This document shows, piece after piece, positions 28,862 through 37,528 of a stretch of 64,000 nucleotides of DNA. Source of the DNA: CAVQCX01 sp963775335 (GTDB taxonomy: Bacteria; Pseudomonadota; Gammaproteobacteria; Chromatiales; Chromatiaceae); NCBI GenBank assembly GCA_963775335.1, contig CAVZIJ010000002.1, forward strand, positions 930,001 through 994,000. Reading direction: 5' to 3'. Both the position numbers and the translations under genes were made by a program. Under the pieces are notes generated by a model, which saw nothing but the letters and a program-made list of their open reading frames with translations, searched no databases and was not told the DNA's origin. How positions within the stretch are numbered: position 1 is the stretch's first letter; each line of letters begins with the position of its first letter.

Positions 28862-29268
28862 GTTCTGGACTCGCTTGGGAGTAACTGACTCACAATAATA
28901 GCTAGCAAATCTTGCGCCGGCTCGTAAGGGCTACAAGAGAGCGTTCGGCGACCGTCAAATCGGACCCCTATGATACCGCTGTCGCCGCGGTCCCCGCGCA
29001 CCATTCGCGTGCAAAAGACACCCGAAGCCATCCATTTGACCCATGGCTGAGGAGTTGGTTCTTCGGGCCAGCGCGGGACCGGTCCCCAGGTCGCCCTGAT
29101 GTCCAGGCCGCAGTTCTCTCCATCCTCCCGACGCGGCGCTCGCTCTGTGCACGTCCACCGCTTCGCGCTCGGCCCGGGGACCTCGACGTAAGATCGCGCG
29201 CCTCGTATCCGTGCGCACTTCTCGGCCAGCTCGCGACGAGCGCCGTGGGAAATGCGGGCCGACACCTC
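28862..29268. other. Intergenic stretch between gpmI and the adhesin terminator
   Basis: About 400 bases with no gene I can support. Short open frames occur on both strands but have no ribosome site or familiar residues. AT-rich sequence immediately upstream of gpmI (TATTAT on the minus strand near 28897) could be part of the gpmI promoter, without a convincing -35. Confidence 0.5.
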
Positions 29269-29295
29269 AAAAAAAGGGGCCTCCGAAGAGGCCCC
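29269..29295 (-). terminator. Rho-independent terminator of the adhesin gene
   Basis: On the minus strand GGGGCCTC, loop TTCG, GAGGCCCC, then seven T residues. The eight-bp stem with a TTCG tetraloop and a T7 tract is a textbook terminator, 33 bases after the adhesin stop codon. Confidence 0.92.
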
Positions 29296-29327
29296 AGGCT
29301 TTTGACACACGTTGTTGTTGTTCGAGC

Positions 29328-32300
29328 TTAATCGAACTGCCAGGAGACGCCCGCTTTCGCAGACCAGGTACCGGAGTCCGCTGCACCGACGCCGAAGTAC
29401 AAGGCCGTACCCCGCTCGTCGACGAACCCGGACCCGGTCACGCCCAAGGCACCTTCACCCTTGAAGTAGCCGGCTCCGGCAGTGATCCGATAGCGCTTGT
29501 CGGGATCCGGCAGGAAGGTCTCCATCGCTTCCGAGATCGCTATACCCTTGCGCGCCTCGTCGCGAACCTTGTCGAGAGTGCGCAGGTTGACCGCGTCGGT
29601 CGGATTGACCGGATCGTCTACATTCGTGACGCGCCGCGGATTCCAGGCGTTGCCCATCGACACCGTGTTCGGAGCCAGTGCCACGGACCCGGCTCCGATC
29701 GCGGTCGAATACGGCCCGATCGCCTGGGCGCGCATGCCCATCGCCGTGGTGCCGAAGCTCCAGGCCGCGGCACGGTCACCGATCGCGATGCCGCTGCGCC
29801 CCTGAGCGTAGGAGTTCTGGCCGATTACCGTCGCCCGGTTGCCGCTCGCCACGTTGCCGTTACCGGCGATCACCGCGTTGCGCGCGGTACCGATCACGGT
29901 GTTGTTGCGGCCGAACATCGTGTTCAGGTCCCCACCCTGGGTGACCTTGTTGTTGGTACCAACCACGATGTTGGCCAGGCTCGGGTTGTTCGACCCGCCC
30001 GTCAGCGCCCCGGCGACATTGTTGTTGACGCCGGATACGAAGTTCAGCGACGAGTTGGCGACCTTGTTGAACGAGCCCTGGACCGTGTTGCCCGCTGCCA
30101 GCCCGTGGTTCCCGTTAACCGAGTTGCCCCAGCCGGAAATCCCGTTCAGTGCCGCGTTGGCGACCGAGTTGCCGGTCCCCGCCACGCCATTCCCCAGACT
30201 GTTGTTGAGGTTATTCCCGTTACCGGTCACGCTGTTGAGAACGCTGTTGTTCACCTGGTTGTGCGAGCCGGTGACCGTGTTCTTGAAGCTCGGGTCGAGC
30301 GTATTTCCGATACCCGTGACGGAGTTCAAGGACGACGTCGTGAGATCGTTGGTCGCACCGACCACGATATTGGCATCGGAGCTCGCCGACAGGCTGTTGC
30401 CGATGCCGTCCACCCGGTTGAGGGCCGAGTCGGTCACGGAGTTGTTCCCGCCATCGACCAGGTTCGCCGCCGACCTCTGCACGCTGTTCCCCTGGCCGTC
30501 GACCGAGGTGGCCGTCGAGCTCGAGACCACGTTGCCGATGCCGCTCGCGGATGTCAGCGTCGAGCCGTCCGTGACCGTGTTGAACGTGCCATCTACTACG
30601 GTCGCCGTGGAGCCCTCGTTGACCAGGTTCCCGCTACCATCGACGACGGCCACGGCCGCATTGTCGACCCTGTTGGCGCTGCCGTTGACCTGGATACCGG
30701 CCGAGTCGGTAACCGCATTGGCATTACCCGACGCCGAGACCAGGTTCGAGTTGCTCAGCAGGTTGTTGTTGCCCGAGACACTGGTGATGGCGCTGTTCAG
30801 CAGTATGTTGTGAGTGCCCGCGACCTGGTTGACGTTGCTGTTCAAGAGCAGGTTGCCGTTGCCCGCCACCGAGTTGATGTTGCTATACGCGAGCCCGTTG
30901 CTGTTGCCGGAAACGTTGTTCAGGTTGCTGTATTGGAACGCGTTGCCGCTGCCGTCCACCTGATTCACGTTGCTGTACGCTAGGGCGTTGTGGCTTCCGT
31001 CGACTCCGTTGCCGTTGCTCGACGCCAGCTGGTTGCTGCTGCCGTCGACCTGGTTAACGTTGCTGTTGTCGAGGGCGTTGTTGCTGCCGTTGACCCGGTT
31101 GACATTGCTATCCGACAGCTGGTTGGTACTGCCGTCGACCGCATTGACGTTGCTGTTGTGGAGCACGTTCGCGCTGCCGCTCACCAGGTTCGCGTTGCTG
31201 TTGTCCAGGTGATTGAAGCTCCCCGAAACCGAGTTCAGGTTGCTCGGGTCGAGCAAGTTCCCGATGCCGGCCACGGCATTGGCATCGCTGTTGAGGATCA
31301 CGTTCTTGTTGCCGGACACCGTGTTCAGGTTGCTGTCCGATAGGGCGTTAGTGCCGCCCGACACCTCGTTGAGATTGCTGTTCAGCAACCCGTTGGTGTT
31401 GCCCGACACCGAGTTCAGGTCGCTGTAGGCGAGCCCGTTGCCGCTGCCCGACACCTGATTCGCGTTGCTCGCGAAGGCACCGTTGCTGTTGCCCGACACG
31501 GAGTTCAGGTTGCTGTACGCAATGCCGTTGCCGCTGCCGGAGACCATGTTGGCCTCGCTCCCCAGGACCCCGTTGTCGTTGCCCGACAAGGAGTTCGTGT
31601 TGCTGTAGGCGATGCCGTTTCCGCTGCCCGAAACCTGGTTGGCGTTGCTTTGGAACACCAGGTTCGTGTTGCCCGACAGCGAGTTCAGGTTGCTGTAAGA
31701 CACCACGTTCGCGCTGCCCGCCATCAGGTTCGCATTACTCTGCTTCACCCAGTTCAGGTTGCCCGCGACAGAGTTCAGGTTGCTGTACTGGACCGCGTTG
31801 CCACTCCCCGAGATCTGGTTGGCGTGGCTCTGGTACAGCCCATTGGTGTTGCCCGAGACCGAGTTCAGGTCGCTGTTGGACAGACCGTTCGCGCTGCCCG
31901 CCACCAGGTTGGCGTTGCTCTGGTACAGCCCGTTGAGGTTGCCCGACACCGAGTTCAGGTTGCTGTAGGACAGTCCATTGCCGCTACCGGTAATCTGATT
32001 GGCCGTGCTCTGCAGCAGTCCGTTGGTGTTTCCCGACACCGAGTTCAGGTTGCTGTAGGCCAGGCTGTTGGCGCTGCCCGAGACCTGGTTGGCATTGCTC
32101 TGGAGCAGCCCGTTGCCATTGCCCGACACCGAGTCCAGGCTGCTGTAGGACAACCCGTTCAGGTTACCCGACACCGAGTTGAGGTTGCTGTTCGACAGAC
32201 CGTTGGCGCTGCCCGCGACCAGGTTGGCGTTGCTCTGGTACAGCCCGTTGAGGTTGCCCGAAACCGAGTTCAGGTTGCTATAAGCCAGGCCGTTGCCGCT

Positions 32301-35300
32301 GCCCGAGACCTGGTTGGCGTTGCTCTGGTACAGCCCGTTCGTGTTGCCCGACACCGAGTTCAGGTCGCTGTAGGCCAGGCCGTTGCCGCTGCCCGCCACC
32401 AGGTTGGCGTCGCTCTGGTACAGACCGTTGAGGTTGCCGGAAACAGAGTTCTTGTCGCTGTTCGCCAGCACGTTGGTGCTGCCCGAGAGCTCGTTGGTGT
32501 TGCTGTTCAGCAGCCCATTGCCATTGCCCGAGACCAGGTTCTGGTCGCTGTTGTCGAGCCCGTTCAACGAACCGGTCAGGGTGTTGTTGTCACTCTGGTA
32601 CAGCCCGTTGGCGTTGCCTGAGATCAGGTTCTGGTTGCTGTACGCCAGACCGTTCGTCGTTCCGGACACCTCGTTCGTGCTGCTGTGCAGCAGCCCGTTG
32701 GCATTCCCCGAAATCAGGTTCAAGTGGCTGTACGACAGGCCGTTGGCATTGCCCGCGACCAGGTTTCCGCCGCTGTGGCCGAGCCCGTTGGCGTTACCGG
32801 CCACCAGGTTGCCGTTGCTGTACCACAGGCCGTTGGTGCTGCCGGTGACCTCGTTGAAGGAGCTGTTGTCGAGCAGATTGAAAGAGCCCGACACGATGTT
32901 GAAGTTGCTCGGGTCCAGCGTGTTCCCGACGCCCGTGACCGCGTTGCCGCTCGAGTTGTCCAGACTGTTCCCGGCACCGATGACGGCATTCCCGTTCGAG
33001 CCGTTCTGCAGCTGATTGGTGATGCCGTCCACCTCGTTGAAATTGGAATCGGCCACGTTGTTGCCGGTGCCGTTCACGACGTTCGCCGTGGAGCTCGTGA
33101 CCCTGTTGCCCTGGCCGTCCACGGAAGTGGCCGTCGAGCCGTAGACGAAGTTCCCCATACCCGTCACAGCCGTCGCAGTGGAATTCACCACGCCGTTGAG
33201 CGTGCCGTCGATCGCGGTCGCCGTGGACCCGGATACCCCGTTGAGCGTTCCGGTGATCAGGGTGCCGGTGGAGTCGTAGACCCCGTTGAGCATCCCGTTG
33301 ATAAGCGTCAACTGGGAGTTACCCACGAAATTGGCGCTGCCGTTGATGACGCCCCCTGTCGCCCCGACCAGGACGTTCGCACTGCCGTCGATCAGGAAAG
33401 CCTGGGTATTGCTGAGCAGGTTCGCACTGCCTTCGATCGCGTTGAACTGCGAGCCGTTGACCAGCACGTTCGCGCTGCCGTCCACCGAGTTGAACTGCGA
33501 GTTGGAAACGACGTTGGCGCTGCCCTGGATGGCGTTGAAGTCGGCGTTGTTGAGCAGGTTGGCGCTGCCATCCACCGCATTGTGGCTCGCGTTGTTGAGG
33601 ACGTTCCCACTGCCGTCCATCACGTTGCGGCTCGACCCGGTCAGGCTGTTGTTGCTCCCGGTGAGATGGTTGCGATAGGACGTATCCAGGGCGTTATACG
33701 ATCCGTCTATCGTGTTGGTCGAGCTGTTATGCAGTGTGTTCCCCGAGCCATTGATCTTGTTGAAGTTGCTCGGATCGAGGTAGTTGTTGTTGCCTGCGAT
33801 AACGTTGTTGCTCGAGCTCTTCAGGGTGTTTCCGCTGCCATCGATCTCGTTGCTCACCGCCGTGTCGAGCAGGTTCTGGCTGCCCGTGACCAGGTTCGTG
33901 AAGCTGTCTTTCAGCTTGTTCGAGTAGCCGTCGACCTGGTTGTTGCGCGCGTTGTTCAGCACGTTGTCATTGCCCGCCACGTTGTTGGTCGAGGCGTTGT
34001 TCTTGAACTGGTTGTAGCTGCCGTCAATGGTGTTGTTGTTGGAGTCCTTGACGCTGTTGCCGCTTCCATCGAGCTTGTTGCCCACCGCGGTGTCCAGCAC
34101 GTTCTGGCTGCCCGTAACCAGGTTCGTGAAGCTGTCTTTCAGCTTGTTCGAGTAGCCGTCGACCTGGTTGTTGCGCGCGTTGTTCAGCACGTTGTCATTG
34201 CCCGCCACGTTGTTGGTCGAGGCGTTGTTCTTGAACTGGTTGTAGCTGCCGTCAATGGTGTTGTTGTTGGAGTCCTTGACGCTGTTGCCGCTTCCATCGA
34301 GCTTGTTGCCCACCGCGGTGTCCAGCACGTTCTGGCTGCCCGTAACCAGGTTCGTGAAGCTGTCTTTCAGCTTGTTCGAGTAGCCGTCAACCTGGTTGTT
34401 GCGCGCGTTGTTCAGCACGTTGTCATTGCCCGCCACGTTGTTCGTCGAGGCGTTGTTCTTGAACTGGTTGTAGCTGCCGTCAATGGTGTTGTTGTTGGAG
34501 TCCTTGACGCTGTTGCCGCTTCCATCGAGCTTGTTGCCCACCGCGGTGTCCAGCACGTTCTGGCTGCCCGTGACCAGGTTCGTGAAGCTGTCTTTCAGCT
34601 TGTTCGAGTAGCCGTCGACCTGGTTGTTGCGCGCGTTGTTCAGCACGTTGTCATTGCCCGCCACGTTGTTCGTCGAGGCGTTGTTCTTGAACTGGTTGTA
34701 GCTGCCGTCGACCTTGTTCTTGTTCGAGTCGGTCACGCTGTTGCCGCTGCCGTCGACACTGTTGCTCACCGCCGTGTCGAGGACGTTCTTGCTGCCCGTC
34801 AGCGTGTTGGTGAAGCTGTCGGTCAGCTGGTTGTAGTAGCCGTCGACCGCGTTGTTGCGCGCGTTGTCCAGCACGTTGCTGTTGCCCGCCACGTTGTTCG
34901 TCGAGGCGTTGTTCTTGAACTGGTTGTAGCTGCCGTCGACCTTGTTCTTGTTCGAGTCGGTCACGCTGTTGCCGCTGCCGTCGACACTGTTGCTCACCGC
35001 CGTGTCGAGGACGTTCTTGCTGCCCGTCAGCGTGTTGGTGAAGCTGTCGGTCAGCTGGTTGTAGTAGCCGTCGACCGCGTTGTTGCGCGCGTTGTCCAGC
35101 ACGTTGCTGTTGCCCGCCACGTTGTTCGTCGAGGCGTTGTTCTTGAACTGGTTGTAGCTGCCGTCGACCTTGTTCTTGTTAGAGTCGGTCACGCTGTTGC
35201 CGCTGCCGTCGACACTGTTGCTCACCGCCGTGTCGAGGACGTTCTTGCTGCCCGTCAGCGTGTTGGTGAAGCTGTCGGTCAGCTGGTTGTAGTACCCGTC

Positions 35301-36881
35301 GACCGCGTTGTTGCGCGCGTTGTCCAGCACGTTGCTGTTGCCCGCCACGTTGTTCGTCGAGGCGTTGTTCTTGAACTGGTTGTAGCTGCCGTCGACCTTG
35401 TTCTTGTTGGAGTCGGTCACGCTGTTGCCGCTGCCGTCGACACTGTTGCTCACCGCCGTGTCGAGGACGTTCTTGCTGCCCGTCAGCGTGTTGGTGAAGC
35501 TGTCGGTCAGCTGGTTGTAGTAGCCGTCGACCGCGTTGTTGCGCGCGTTGTCCAGCACGTTGCTGTTGCCCGCCACGTTGTTCGTGGAGGCGTTGTTCTT
35601 GAACGTGTTGTAGCTGCCGTCGACCTTGTTCTTGTTCGACGTGTCCAGAACGTTCAGGCTGCCGTCGATCACGTTGCCGTCCGAATTGGTCAGGTCGTTC
35701 TTGTTGCCGTTGATCGTGTTGCTGTTGCTCGGGTCGAGCGTGTTGCCGTTGCCCGAGATGTTATTGTTGAAAGAATCCGTCAACTGGTTCTTGCTGCCGC
35801 TGATCAGGTTGCTGTCGGCCCCGGTCAGCGTGTTGTACGTTCCATCGATGTGGTTGGCGTTGGAGTCGCCCAGCGTATTGTAGTGGCCCCCGATGCTGTT
35901 CTCGCTCGAGTCGGTCAGCTTGTTGTACGAGCCGCTTATGACGTTGCTGTCGGAGCCCTGCGTCAGGGTATTGCCGGAGCCGTTCACCAAGTTGGTAGAC
36001 GAGTGGTCAAAAGAGTTTTGGTTACCGTTAACGTCGTTCAGGAGGCTCGTGTCAAATGTGTTGTAGTAACCAACGATAACGTTGTTATCAGAATTGCGCA
36101 GCGAGTTCTTGTTGCCGTTGATGTTGTTGTGGTCGCTGTAGTACAGATACGCATCGTTGCCGACGATGCTGTTGGTATTGCTCTCGACCAGGGTCGGATT
36201 GTTGCCGACGATGCTGTTGTTGTTGCTGGGGTCGAGCATGCCGAAGCTGCCGACCAGGGTGTTGCCGCTGCCCTGCACGAAGTTGTTGTCACCGACAACG
36301 CGGTTGAGGGCCCCAGTGATCGTGTTGACCTCGCCGGTTACTTGGCTGCCTACGCCACCCCCATCCACATTGTTGAAGCTGCCGGTGATGGTGTTGCCGG
36401 AAAAGCCACCATTCTTAGCCGTATTCCCGGTGCCCGTGACTTCGTTGTTAGCACCAGTTACGGTGTCATACGAGCCGAACACAGAGTTGGCGTTGCCGCC
36501 GGTAACGGTATTGTGGGAGCCGACGGCGGTGCTATCGTCTCCGGTCAGGGTGCTCTTGTATCCGAACAGCGACGAGTAGTTTCCCATGACCGTGCTGTTC
36601 CCGCCAAAAGCGCTGGAGTTCTTGCTGCCAATTGTGACGTCTACGTTCTTACCGCACTCCGTGGAATTGTTGCCCGCATTGTTGTCGTAGCAGAGCCTCG
36701 CCAAGAATGTCGGATCGACATCAGCAGGATCGACAGCGCCGGGCAAAAGCGCGACCGTCCAGGTTCCGATATACCCGGGATTGGTCGCAATTCCATCGGG
36801 ATAGAGCGCGTGCGCCGCCGGCGCCGCGAGAACCGCGCTGATGGAAGAGGCCAGAACGCTAAAACGGAAGCTCTTGTTCAT
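29328..36881 (-). CDS. Giant YadA-like trimeric autotransporter adhesin with 15-residue repeats
   Basis: Predicted type Vc secreted surface protein of 2,517 residues. A signal peptide (MNKSFRFSVLASSISAVLAAPAAHA) is followed by a short unique region with the only cysteine pair, then from about residue 80 to 2300 a continuous array of roughly 150 units of about 15 residues with the pattern N-x-V/I/L-x-G-x-x-N-x-L-x-x-S. After this come classic YadA-head repeats (NRATVIGQNSYAQGRSGIA, SVALAPNTVSMGN), the neck VTNVDDPVNPTDAVN, a short helix, and a C-terminal anchor of four beta strands ending WQFD. Family knowledge predicts a trimeric beta-roll on an outer-membrane pore. Unusual features are the near absence of a coiled-coil stalk, and eight 228-bp tandem copies inside. 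AGAGGA precedes the ATG; promoter and terminator are visible. Confidence 0.88.
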   Translation of the reverse strand: MNKSFRFSVLASSISAVLAAPAAHALYPDGIATNPGYIGTWTVALLPGAVDPADVDPTFLARLCYDNNAGNNSTECGKNVDVTIGSKNSSAFGGNSTVMGNYSSLFGYKSTLTGDDSTAVGSHNTVTGGNANSVFGSYDTVTGANNEVTGTGNTAKNGGFSGNTITGSFNNVDGGGVGSQVTGEVNTITGALNRVVGDNNFVQGSGNTLVGSFGMLDPSNNNSIVGNNPTLVESNTNSIVGNDAYLYYSDHNNINGNKNSLRNSDNNVIVGYYNTFDTSLLNDVNGNQNSFDHSSTNLVNGSGNTLTQGSDSNVISGSYNKLTDSSENSIGGHYNTLGDSNANHIDGTYNTLTGADSNLISGSKNQLTDSFNNNISGNGNTLDPSNSNTINGNKNDLTNSDGNVIDGSLNVLDTSNKNKVDGSYNTFKNNASTNNVAGNSNVLDNARNNAVDGYYNQLTDSFTNTLTGSKNVLDTAVSNSVDGSGNSVTDSNKNKVDGSYNQFKNNASTNNVAGNSNVLDNARNNAVDGYYNQLTDSFTNTLTGSKNVLDTAVSNSVDGSGNSVTDSNKNKVDGSYNQFKNNASTNNVAGNSNVLDNARNNAVDGYYNQLTDSFTNTLTGSKNVLDTAVSNSVDGSGNSVTDSNKNKVDGSYNQFKNNASTNNVAGNSNVLDNARNNAVDGYYNQLTDSFTNTLTGSKNVLDTAVSNSVDGSGNSVTDSNKNKVDGSYNQFKNNASTNNVAGNDNVLNNARNNQVDGYSNKLKDSFTNLVTGSQNVLDTAVGNKLDGSGNSVKDSNNNTIDGSYNQFKNNASTNNVAGNDNVLNNARNNQVDGYSNKLKDSFTNLVTGSQNVLDTAVGNKLDGSGNSVKDSNNNTIDGSYNQFKNNASTNNVAGNDNVLNNARNNQVDGYSNKLKDSFTNLVTGSQNVLDTAVGNKLDGSGNSVKDSNNNTIDGSYNQFKNNASTNNVAGNDNVLNNARNNQVDGYSNKLKDSFTNLVTGSQNLLDTAVSNEIDGSGNTLKSSSNNVIAGNNNYLDPSNFNKINGSGNTLHNSSTNTIDGSYNALDTSYRNHLTGSNNSLTGSSRNVMDGSGNVLNNASHNAVDGSANLLNNADFNAIQGSANVVSNSQFNSVDGSANVLVNGSQFNAIEGSANLLSNTQAFLIDGSANVLVGATGGVINGSANFVGNSQLTLINGMLNGVYDSTGTLITGTLNGVSGSTATAIDGTLNGVVNSTATAVTGMGNFVYGSTATSVDGQGNRVTSSTANVVNGTGNNVADSNFNEVDGITNQLQNGSNGNAVIGAGNSLDNSSGNAVTGVGNTLDPSNFNIVSGSFNLLDNSSFNEVTGSTNGLWYSNGNLVAGNANGLGHSGGNLVAGNANGLSYSHLNLISGNANGLLHSSTNEVSGTTNGLAYSNQNLISGNANGLYQSDNNTLTGSLNGLDNSDQNLVSGNGNGLLNSNTNELSGSTNVLANSDKNSVSGNLNGLYQSDANLVAGSGNGLAYSDLNSVSGNTNGLYQSNANQVSGSGNGLAYSNLNSVSGNLNGLYQSNANLVAGSANGLSNSNLNSVSGNLNGLSYSSLDSVSGNGNGLLQSNANQVSGSANSLAYSNLNSVSGNTNGLLQSTANQITGSGNGLSYSNLNSVSGNLNGLYQSNANLVAGSANGLSNSDLNSVSGNTNGLYQSHANQISGSGNAVQYSNLNSVAGNLNWVKQSNANLMAGSANVVSYSNLNSLSGNTNLVFQSNANQVSGSGNGIAYSNTNSLSGNDNGVLGSEANMVSGSGNGIAYSNLNSVSGNSNGAFASNANQVSGSGNGLAYSDLNSVSGNTNGLLNSNLNEVSGGTNALSDSNLNTVSGNKNVILNSDANAVAGIGNLLDPSNLNSVSGSFNHLDNSNANLVSGSANVLHNSNVNAVDGSTNQLSDSNVNRVNGSNNALDNSNVNQVDGSSNQLASSNGNGVDGSHNALAYSNVNQVDGSGNAFQYSNLNNVSGNSNGLAYSNINSVAGNGNLLLNSNVNQVAGTHNILLNSAITSVSGNNNLLSNSNLVSASGNANAVTDSAGIQVNGSANRVDNAAVAVVDGSGNLVNEGSTATVVDGTFNTVTDGSTLTSASGIGNVVSSSTATSVDGQGNSVQRSAANLVDGGNNSVTDSALNRVDGIGNSLSASSDANIVVGATNDLTTSSLNSVTGIGNTLDPSFKNTVTGSHNQVNNSVLNSVTGNGNNLNNSLGNGVAGTGNSVANAALNGISGWGNSVNGNHGLAAGNTVQGSFNKVANSSLNFVSGVNNNVAGALTGGSNNPSLANIVVGTNNKVTQGGDLNTMFGRNNTVIGTARNAVIAGNGNVASGNRATVIGQNSYAQGRSGIAIGDRAAAWSFGTTAMGMRAQAIGPYSTAIGAGSVALAPNTVSMGNAWNPRRVTNVDDPVNPTDAVNLRTLDKVRDEARKGIAISEAMETFLPDPDKRYRITAGAGYFKGEGALGVTGSGFVDERGTALYFGVGAADSGTWSAKAGVSWQFD
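31340..32880 (-). repeat. 90-bp (30-residue) dyad repeats in the adhesin
   Basis: In this part of the gene the 15-residue units alternate in pairs: one of type NSVSGNxNGLxQS and one of type NxVxGSxNGLxYS, giving a 30-residue, 90-bp period. About 16 or 17 such pairs can be counted, each slightly different. Divergence between copies suggests this block is older than the 228-bp array. Confidence 0.75.
33768..35591 (-). repeat. Eight tandem 228-bp units in the adhesin (two homogenised types, 4+4)
   Basis: A matched landmark falls at 33893, 34121, 34349, 34577, then equivalent sites at 34805, 35033, 35261 and 35489, all exactly 228 bp apart. Each unit encodes 76 residues (one 16- and four 15-residue turns). 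The four upstream copies, in protein order, read NSNVLDNARNNAVDGYYNQL, and the four following read NDNVLNNARNNQVDGYSNKL; copies within a type are almost base-for-base identical while the types differ throughout. The in-frame length means copy number can change without breaking the gene. Confidence 0.9.
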
Positions 36882-37051
36882 TACGGCGATCCTCTTGAGT
36901 CCTTAAATTTAAGACGCTGAATTCTTGTTTTGACGCTGTGTCTGACTGCCGGCGGTCGGTCGGTTGTTCTTGTGGCGCCTTGTTGCGACGCCTTGAAGCC
37001 GCTTAACGAAACGTGACCCGCTGCCGCCCTTAGGGAGATCGAGTTCTCCGT

Positions 37052-37080
37052 TTTATACGCCTTCGTCGGCAGGAACACAA
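37052..37080 (-). promoter_or_regulatory. Candidate promoter of the adhesin gene
   Basis: On the minus strand TTGTGT (37080-37075) and TATAAA (37057-37052) are separated by exactly 17 bp. It would leave a leader of about 165 bases before the ATG. The -35 is one of moderate quality; no operator repeat was obvious beside it. Confidence 0.5.
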
Positions 37081-37528
37081 CTGCGACCCGACGAGTGCAT
37101 TCATGCCACGGCCACACCGCAAACGCCGTGCCGCGGCCCTTCCGCAAGTACGGATAAAAACGTTTATAAATCAGTAGGTTAATTTTCAGATCGGTACGTT
37201 GTGACCGAGCCCTCTACGGGGCCGCGGGCGGGCCGATGATAGGATGAGTAAAGCCTAAACAGAGTAAAAGTCTGCTTTGTGACCAGGCCGGGGGCGCCTG
37301 GGCGCCTCAGGTGTTGCGAGAATCCGACAGGTCGGGCCGAATCCGGGTCGACGCTCGGCAACGGTCCCCGTTTCACTGCGAGACCCGTCGCGAGGCCTGG
37401 GGATACGAGGCGCCCGACGGACCGGGCGCGGGCGTGCTCGACCCTGCCTCGGACGCCCGAGCCGGGCGCAAGGCCGTAACCGCGGGCAGATCCGCGGCCG
37501 CAGAAGGCCCCTGGTACGGAGCCCGGGG
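37081..37528. other. Intergenic stretch between adhesin promoter and cbbR
   Basis: About 450 bases with no supportable gene. The part at 37140-37200 is AT-rich and holds AAACGTTTATAA (37158-37169), whose complement recurs exactly in the cbb control region. The part from about 37270 to 37528 is very GC-rich, with short open frames on the plus strand lacking ribosome sites; it may be a decayed coding remnant but I recognise nothing in it. Confidence 0.45.

Noticed and set aside
28912..29331. 139-residue open frame between gpmI and the adhesin
   Set aside because: No ribosome site, no recognisable sequence, and it runs across the adhesin terminator.
29328..36881. CRISPR-like or satellite repeat array
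   Set aside because: The periodicity is in frame (45, 90, 228 bp) within one coding sequence and there are no constant repeats with unique spacers.
32685..36920. 1,411-residue open frame on the strand opposite the adhesin gene (and another at 31650-32621)
   Set aside because: Its Val/Ala/Arg-rich repeats are the mirror of the adhesin's Asn/Ser/Gly codons; it lacks signal, motifs and a ribosome site, while the opposite frame has a signal peptide, neck and anchor.
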